NCBI GenBank assembly: GCA_018818065.1
Contig: JAHISV010000012.1
Span: 434,001-498,000 of the forward strand
Direction of reading: 5' to 3'
Length of the DNA: 64,000 nucleotides
Origin: Bacteroidota bacterium
GTDB taxonomy: Bacteria; Bacteroidota; Ignavibacteria; Ignavibacteriales; Melioribacteraceae
Shown here: piece after piece, positions 59,015 through 64,000 of the stretch
Layout: the number at the start of each line of letters is the position of its first letter
Position numbering within the stretch: the first letter of the stretch is position 1
Translations under genes and position numbers: made by a program
Notes under the pieces: generated by a model
Told to the model about the DNA's origin: nothing
What the model saw: the letters and a program-made list of their open reading frames with translations, nothing else
Databases searched by the model: none

Positions 59015-59783
59015 TTAAGCGGCATCTTTTACAATTGAAAGACCAAGTCCACTCCCTGGTAAAGAAGCAGCACTATCAGTTATATAAAATGGCTCGAAAA
59101 TATTTTCAAGCTCGTTTTTGGGAATCCCCATTCCGCAATCAATCACCTCAAAAAATATCTCTTCCTTAACAGATTTGCAACTTAATGTAATAACACTACT
59201 TTTACCTTAAAATTTGATCCCTTAGAGAGGAAATTAATATTTATACTTTTGATTAACTTTATGAAAATAAATACTTTGTCTGCGCCTTATAGTCAAAATT
59301 TATTTATTGGTTCGGCTTAAAAGAGCGTCGCTTTTCTTTTACAATATCAGCCGACTCTTCTTTTAAATTTATTTTTTGGGGTGATACGGTTGTTTTACTA
59401 TCTTGACTTCTGTTCTGAACAATTACGTCATCTAGTAAAGAGGTCATTTTTATAACAGAACGTTGAATTTTGTTAATATGTTCCATGTATTTATTTATTC
59501 CCCACTCACGCCCATAGATTTCTAATAAATCAGCTGATGCTAAAATTGAAGTCAATGGAGTACGAAATTCATGAGATATAATGGAAAAAAATCCAGACTT
59601 CATCAGGTTTAATTCTTTTTCCTTCAGTAATTCTAACCTGTTCAATGAATCAGTTTTCTTTTTATCAGAAGATTTATTCTCGGACTTCGTATCAGCACGA
59701 TGTTTTATGTAGGGTTTAGGTGAAAGTCTCTTACTTCTTTGAGGCGGCAAATCCGAATCAGATATTTTTTTGACCTTTGTCAT
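59015..59783 (-). pseudogene. Decayed sensor histidine kinase
   Basis: An intact 159-codon start (59783-59304) carries a basic N-terminus and HisKA with HEFRTPLTSILASADLLEI, very like the two large kinases nearby, then stops in the linker at KRRSFKPNQ. Beyond the stop, the same frame briefly continues FDYKAQTK (compare LFDYKAKD in the kinase at 41.7 kb). Another frame gives a broken N box. A third, 59206-59015, gives VIDCGMGIP, PFYITDS and GSGLGLSIVKDAA before a stop. So the ATPase domain is present but split by one in-frame stop and frameshifts and is cut short at its C-terminus. Confidence 0.85.
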
Positions 59784-59995
59784 GACTACCCAATAGTGTT
59801 AATACCAATTACAGCCTTAAATTACCATAAATTTAAATGAGAATTTGCTAAAAAATACTCAAGCAAAAAGTCATGGTGTTTCCTGGTATCATTGGGCTAA
59901 CTTATGTTGCCAGTCACCCGGCAGGATTACTAATTCCCGAAGTTGGATTTTAAAGCTATTACCCTAATGGCTGAATAAAGAAGACTAAGTAGCAC

Positions 59996-60859
59996 TTACA
60001 AGACCCTATAACTTCGCAACTTTATTTCTCCGCAAGGGGCTTCACATTTTACTAGCATCTCCTTTGCAGCAAAGTAATTCTCGTTCATGCTGGTTATCTT
60101 TCTGAAAATCGTTGCAGCGTGTTTATTGTTTTTTTCAAGATAGAGTAATTGCAGACCCGCTTTAAATAGACTACGCGTCTCTTCGTTTTCTCGTTCAGAA
60201 TCAGGGATGGAATACAGTGTATTGATCTCGTTATATCCTGGGATTCTATATAAATCAAGTGGTCTTGCCATGTTAATTCTATTACCTGTTTCATTATCAA
60301 TCAATATCAACTCGTTAAAGCGATGATTTTCGAAGGCTAGCATTCTGCTCAGATATATAGGTCGACCAGTAAAAGAATAAAACGCTGAATCAGACGTTTG
60401 GATAATACCTGCTATTGCCTGTCCGCAAGCGATGCCAACTTTCGGGCTGGTCATAGGGAAGGTGAGTTCGTCATTGACATCATTTAGGATTCCACTAATT
60501 GCAATTGCAAACTGAAGAGCTTTATCCAAGAATTCTTCTCCGGAAAAATTTGAAGAAAATACAGCCTGTATTTCCGGGAGATGATTTGAGGTAAATATTG
60601 CTGGTGTATTTTCCACTAACATCGAAACCTGTTTTTGAAGTCCGGCAATATTTTCAATAAACTCTTCAGGGGAAAGTCTTTCACAAGCTCCCGATGTATA
60701 ATCATGAAGACTCACAGTAACAACACATGCAAATTGGTTATCACCCCGAAAAGCTTTTTCAGCCCACTCTATATCAGACTGTAAATTTTTCAGGACCGAA
60801 GGATTTAACTTAAGCTGTCTGAGAATCTTTTTTATGCGAATAGATTTTACAAGTGCCAT
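59996..60859 (-). CDS. Degenerate class III nucleotide-cyclase homologue
   Basis: A 287-residue soluble protein. Residues about 42-190 follow the class III cyclase fold: CVVTVSLHDYT (compare VLFADIRGFT), a helix around LSPEEFIENIAGL, then PKVGIACGQAIAGIIQ and FYSFTGRPIYLSRMLA (compare IGIHTGEVVAG and YTVIGDTVNLAARL). One metal-site aspartate candidate (D53) remains, but the GDG loop is replaced and the second aspartate is not evident. It is probably catalytically inactive or altered. The last 80 residues are helical, TPR-like. No neighbour on the same strand is close. Confidence 0.55.
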   Translation of the reverse strand: MALVKSIRIKKILRQLKLNPSVLKNLQSDIEWAEKAFRGDNQFACVVTVSLHDYTSGACERLSPEEFIENIAGLQKQVSMLVENTPAIFTSNHLPEIQAVFSSNFSGEEFLDKALQFAIAISGILNDVNDELTFPMTSPKVGIACGQAIAGIIQTSDSAFYSFTGRPIYLSRMLAFENHRFNELILIDNETGNRINMARPLDLYRIPGYNEINTLYSIPDSERENEETRSLFKAGLQLLYLEKNNKHAATIFRKITSMNENYFAAKEMLVKCEAPCGEIKLRSYRVL

Positions 60860-61174
60860 GTTATTGTATCCTCTTTAATCATCTCTATTTAGCCCTATAG
60901 AGAAACGACTCATCACTTCAGAAACAGTAAGAAGATAGAAGAAAATTCTTTACTCCGCAACGTAAATTAATTGTCCTTGACAAGTTCTCAATGGTGCGTC
61001 CTGAATGTCGGGCACATAAAATAGACGTTTACTTCCCAAATACGAAAAGAATATTATAATAATAAAAAAGCTCAACCGTAAAAACGATTGAGCATTTTAA
61101 TTTTTCAGATAACGTTAAACAGATGGAAGTAGCTTTACAACCTTTCTTCTCCTATTTATAAACGATGCAATGAC
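60860..61174. other. 315-base gap between the gnd 3' end and the cyclase-like gene
   Basis: Apart from the gnd terminator at 61064-61093 I see no gene, repeat or RNA structure. The promoter of the cyclase-like gene should lie in its left half, but no element is clear. Confidence 0.5.
61064..61093 (-). terminator. Rho-independent terminator of gnd
   Basis: On the minus strand GCTCAATCGT pairs with ACGGTTGAGC (one A-C mismatch) around a four-base loop, followed by TTTTTTA. It lies about 80 bases after the gnd stop codon. Confidence 0.85.
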
Positions 61175-62629
61175 CTATACAGTATAAGTCGTGGATGCGG
61201 TATCCCCGCCCCTTCCGGTCCAGTTTGTATGGAAAAACTCACCTCTTGGCTTATCTGTCCGTTCGTATGTATGAGCCCCAAAATAATCTCTTTGAGCCTG
61301 CAAAAGATTTGCCGGGAGCCTCTCATTTCTGAATCCGTCAAAATAGTTCAGCGCTGTAGAAAGAGCCGGGATCCAAATACCATTTGTTACAGCGGCGGCA
61401 ATGACTCTTCTCCATGCATCCTGAGATTCCATAACTTTATCCTTAAAGAAGGGGTCCAGTAATAAATTGGTCAGTTTGGGATTGTTATCGAACGCTTCCT
61501 TAATTTTACTTAGAAATGCTGATCGAATAATGCATCCACCACGCCACATTAATGCGATACCACCATAGTTTAAATCCCATCCAAATTCCTTAGCTGTGTG
61601 ATTCATTAAAACATAGCCCTGTGCATAAGAAACAATTTTGGATGCATACAAGGCTTTCATCAAATCGTTAACAAAAGCTTTCTTATCTCCATCAAACTTT
61701 GGAGTTGGCCCACTCAATACTTTAGATGCCTCAACACGATCATCTTTCTGAGCAGATAAACATCTTGCATAAACAGCCTCACCAATCAGGGTGAGCGGGA
61801 CACCAACATCAAGCGAAGCAACTGCTGTCCATTTACCGGTTCCCTTTTGACCAGCAGTATCCAGTATTTTGTCAACAAGCGGAGCGCCGTCTTCATCTTT
61901 GAATGCTAAAATATCTCGTGTTATTTCTATAAGATAACTATCAAGTTCTCCGGTATTCCAATCTTTAAATACTTCATGCATTTCATCAGCAGACATACCA
62001 AGCATATCTTTCATTATCTGATAGGCTTCTGTTATCAGCTGCATGTCACCATATTCAATTCCGTTATGAACCATTTTAACAAAATGACCAGCGCCGTCCT
62101 GACCAACCCAGTCACAACATGGAGTATTGTTTTCAACTTTAGCGGATATAGCCTGGAAAATTGGTTTAACATGTTCCCAGGCTGCAACAGAACCACCAGG
62201 CATAATTGAAGGACCTTTTAAGGCACCTTCTTCTCCACCAGAAACGCCAGTACCAATGAATAACATTCCTTTTTCTTCAAGATATTTTGTTCTTCTAACA
62301 GAATCCGGGAAATGTGAGTTACCGCCATCTATAATAATATCACCTTTCTCGAGATAAGGAAGAACTTGTTCGATAAAATCATCGACGGGTTTTCCGGCTT
62401 TTACCATTAACATAACTTTTCTTGGTCGCTTCAAATTTTTCACCAACTCTTCAATGGAGCTTGCTCCGATAATATTTTTACCCTTTGCTCTGCCGGTTAC
62501 GAAAGTCTCAACTTTCTCAACTGTCCTGTTATACACAGCAACTGTGTAACCATGACTTTCCATGTTTAATACAAGATTCTCGCCCATCACGGCAAGTCCC
62601 ACTAATCCAATATCAGCTTGATTTGTCAT
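61175..62629 (-). CDS. gnd: 6-phosphogluconate dehydrogenase (decarboxylating)
   Basis: 484 residues from ATG 62629 (MTNQADIGLVGLAVMGENL), which has AGGA five bases upstream; an in-frame extension of 11 codons lacks a site. The N-terminal Rossmann motif GLAVMGENL is followed by the substrate loop GVSGGEEGALKGPSIMPGG, the catalytic region KMVHNGIEYGDMQLI, and the C-terminal GGDTASTTY with ARG-contacting RTDKPRGEFFHTNW. It oxidises and decarboxylates 6-phosphogluconate to ribulose 5-phosphate in the pentose phosphate pathway. Length is usual for the long form. It lies 120 bases downstream of the LarA-like gene... on the opposite side of the window from it, reading away from the right edge. Confidence 0.97.
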   Translation of the reverse strand: MTNQADIGLVGLAVMGENLVLNMESHGYTVAVYNRTVEKVETFVTGRAKGKNIIGASSIEELVKNLKRPRKVMLMVKAGKPVDDFIEQVLPYLEKGDIIIDGGNSHFPDSVRRTKYLEEKGMLFIGTGVSGGEEGALKGPSIMPGGSVAAWEHVKPIFQAISAKVENNTPCCDWVGQDGAGHFVKMVHNGIEYGDMQLITEAYQIMKDMLGMSADEMHEVFKDWNTGELDSYLIEITRDILAFKDEDGAPLVDKILDTAGQKGTGKWTAVASLDVGVPLTLIGEAVYARCLSAQKDDRVEASKVLSGPTPKFDGDKKAFVNDLMKALYASKIVSYAQGYVLMNHTAKEFGWDLNYGGIALMWRGGCIIRSAFLSKIKEAFDNNPKLTNLLLDPFFKDKVMESQDAWRRVIAAAVTNGIWIPALSTALNYFDGFRNERLPANLLQAQRDYFGAHTYERTDKPRGEFFHTNWTGRGGDTASTTYTV

Positions 62630-62783
62630 TTCAATCCTCATTATTTTTATTTCAATCTGCAAAAAATGTTTTCGTTTTTATTCCACAACCCGCGATACAA
62701 TTTGTAAAAAGTATTTGGGGAGGAAATTTTTCAATTCGATTTATTTCTTCATTTTGATAGATTAAATCAGTCAGCTTCCAGAA

Positions 62784-64000
62784 CTATTTAAATCTTTCTT
62801 TGTAAGACCAGAGACCTAACGCTGGATTAGATATATAGAATATCTGCTCACCGTCAGGCATAGTGTTATAGCCATCAGTTAATTTTTCCGGATTGTATTT
62901 CTTTTGCATCTCAGCTAAATCCGCGAAATTATAATTAACGGATTCAATTTCTTCTTTGCTTATGTTACCCGGACAGTAGGTTATCTTGAAACGATTTTCT
63001 GATGAACCATGAATCAAATGAGCGGCCGCACTCAAATTGCTTTTAAGCTCTTCGTTTTCTTCAACGTACCTGAGTATCTCAGGTGTTGTCTGATATCCAT
63101 ATTTACGTATGAGTCTGTCAATTTCTTTATCTTCGCCAAACTCTTTCAGCCCTGGCGCCAATACAACTAGTTCGCCGCCATCATCAATTGCCATACGTGT
63201 ACGATAAATACTTTTATTGCCCAGCCAGGTTGATCTGAATTCTGAAGGATCAAGAAAAACAACAACTTTTTTTAAGGGTTTATCAAGCATTTGAAAATTC
63301 ACTTCAAGAGACAACTTTGCTGCTTTCTCAAAGCATTCAAAATCGTCGCCGATAAATAATCCTCTGACAACCAGTTTGCCATTATCATCCTTTCCAATGA
63401 CTGTAAGGATATAAATTATTGGTAAATCTTTGGCAAAATTATCAGATGCATAGTTCAACACCTTACGTACCGGTGTGTCGGCTCTCCCCATCATTCTTTC
63501 CATACCATAAACCGCACCAAGAAAGTGACTTTTGTTAATGCCCTCCTGCCCGCCGGTTCCAATAAAAATATTCTTATTGTAATTCGCCATTCCAACTACT
63601 TCGTGAGGTACAACCTGTCCAATAGACAGAATAAGGTCGTGTCCCCCTTCAACAAGTAGTTTATTCACCTGAGCAGGCCAGTTATAGTTAAGCTTGCCTT
63701 CTGAAACTTCCGAAACAAATCCGGATGGGACAACCCCAAGAGTAGCCAAATCCTCTTTCCATTTATGAACCCGGAAAAGGTCTTTCGGAACGCTGCCAAA
63801 CATTTTTTCTATTTCTTCTTCAGTCATAGAAACATGTGTGCCAAGTGCCGGCAGAATATCCTTAACCTTATCTGTGTAATGATTGTATATCATTTCCGTG
63901 ATTACACCAGCCTGGGAGTGATAACGAGTAAAATCAGGAGGCAGAATTAAAACTTTGTTACTACCTCCCAATTTTTCTAAGGAAGAGAGCAATGCGTCTT
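62784..64000 (-). CDS. LarA-like nickel-pincer racemase/epimerase, 5' end off the window
   Basis: The reading frame is open to the right edge, so the N-terminus is missing. Visible motifs are LILPPDFTRYHSQAG near the start, a histidine in ALGTHVSM, and PHEVVGMANYNK ... INKSHFLG, in which the H-x9-K and K-x15-H spacings equal those of H174, K184 and H200 of Lactobacillus LarA as I recall them. K184 is the pincer-cofactor attachment residue. LarA homologues racemise or epimerise 2-hydroxy acids and sugar acids; lactate is not proved here. The gene ends 121 bases before gnd, hinting at sugar-acid metabolism. Confidence 0.82.
   Translation of the reverse strand, partial: DALLSSLEKLGGSNKVLILPPDFTRYHSQAGVITEMIYNHYTDKVKDILPALGTHVSMTEEEIEKMFGSVPKDLFRVHKWKEDLATLGVVPSGFVSEVSEGKLNYNWPAQVNKLLVEGGHDLILSIGQVVPHEVVGMANYNKNIFIGTGGQEGINKSHFLGAVYGMERMMGRADTPVRKVLNYASDNFAKDLPIIYILTVIGKDDNGKLVVRGLFIGDDFECFEKAAKLSLEVNFQMLDKPLKKVVVFLDPSEFRSTWLGNKSIYRTRMAIDDGGELVVLAPGLKEFGEDKEIDRLIRKYGYQTTPEILRYVEENEELKSNLSAAAHLIHGSSENRFKITYCPGNISKEEIESVNYNFADLAEMQKKYNPEKLTDGYNTMPDGEQIFYISNPALGLWSYKERFK

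Noticed and set aside
59784-59995. Possible riboswitch or small RNA between the pseudogene and cyclase-like gene
   Set aside because: Only a four-base-pair TGCC/GGCA stem is visible and no known riboswitch core is recognised.
1-64000. CRISPR array, tRNA or rRNA genes, prophage or conjugative genes
   Set aside because: No regularly spaced repeat array, cloverleaf or rRNA-like stretch was noticed, and no integrase, capsid or relaxase motif appears among the proteins.

Overview
The window is AT-rich, densely coded, and almost certainly from a member of the FCB (Fibrobacteres-Chlorobi-Bacteroidetes) group, most likely Ignavibacteriota. The evidence is a type IX secretion (T9SS) C-terminal signal of the 'NYPNPFNPSTTI' kind on a BNR-repeat exoprotein, a second secreted protein ending in a 'VVPNPY' sorting-like domain, a carboxypeptidase-regulatory/TonB-dependent receptor, a PorV/PorQ-type outer-membrane protein, and paired 'permease prefix' FtsX/MacB-type permeases led by a PadR regulator. 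I saw no tRNA, rRNA, CRISPR array, prophage or intact transposase. The taxonomy is inferred from family signatures, not from a marker gene.

Left third (1-22.1 kb). A minus-strand operon (TRAP-type large permease, 48-residue two-helix membrane protein, exported M14-type zinc deacylase/peptidase, and the start of a further exported protein at the edge) faces a plus-strand NtrB/NtrC-like pair (sensor kinase plus sigma-54 activator). A near-consensus -24/-12 element and a 17-bp palindrome lie between them. Two related palindromes and a second -24/-12-like element lie upstream of the T9SS BNR protein at 16.2 kb, so the pair may control both loci. Next come two tandem exported N-formylglutamate-amidohydrolase-like proteins downstream of a PorV-like protein, a 955-residue secreted protein and a TonB-dependent receptor. 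A PadR regulator with three dyad repeats in its leader and two large prefix-type ABC permeases follow on the plus strand.

Middle (22.2-37.7 kb). This is a complete chemosensory locus on the minus strand. In transcription order it holds a soluble double-hairpin chemoreceptor-like protein, a STAS protein, CheY, CheA, an MCP with an extracytoplasmic zinc-binding CZB domain, CheW, an OprB-like porin, a second MCP, a solitary CheR N-terminal fragment, CheR, CheD, CheB, a REC-PAS-PAS-kinase and a single receiver. The order CheY-CheA-CheW-MCP-CheR-CheD-CheB resembles F7-type chemosensory clusters. No CheZ, CheC, CheX or flagellar gene is visible, so the output is unknown.

Right (37.7-60.9 kb). A run of minus-strand signalling genes holds a REC-kinase, two LytTR response regulators, a c-type-heme (CxxCH) sensor kinase, giant kinases with up to eight PAS domains, a 5TM-LytS-type protein with seven PAS domains but no kinase, a PocR-containing kinase, single receivers, one decayed kinase pseudogene and a degenerate nucleotide-cyclase homologue. 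A REP-like palindromic element interrupts the run at 41.6 kb. Together the middle and right regions are a roughly 38-kb block devoted almost entirely to signal transduction.

Right edge (61-64 kb). Ordinary metabolism: 6-phosphogluconate dehydrogenase with a clear terminator, and a LarA-like nickel-pincer racemase that runs off the window.
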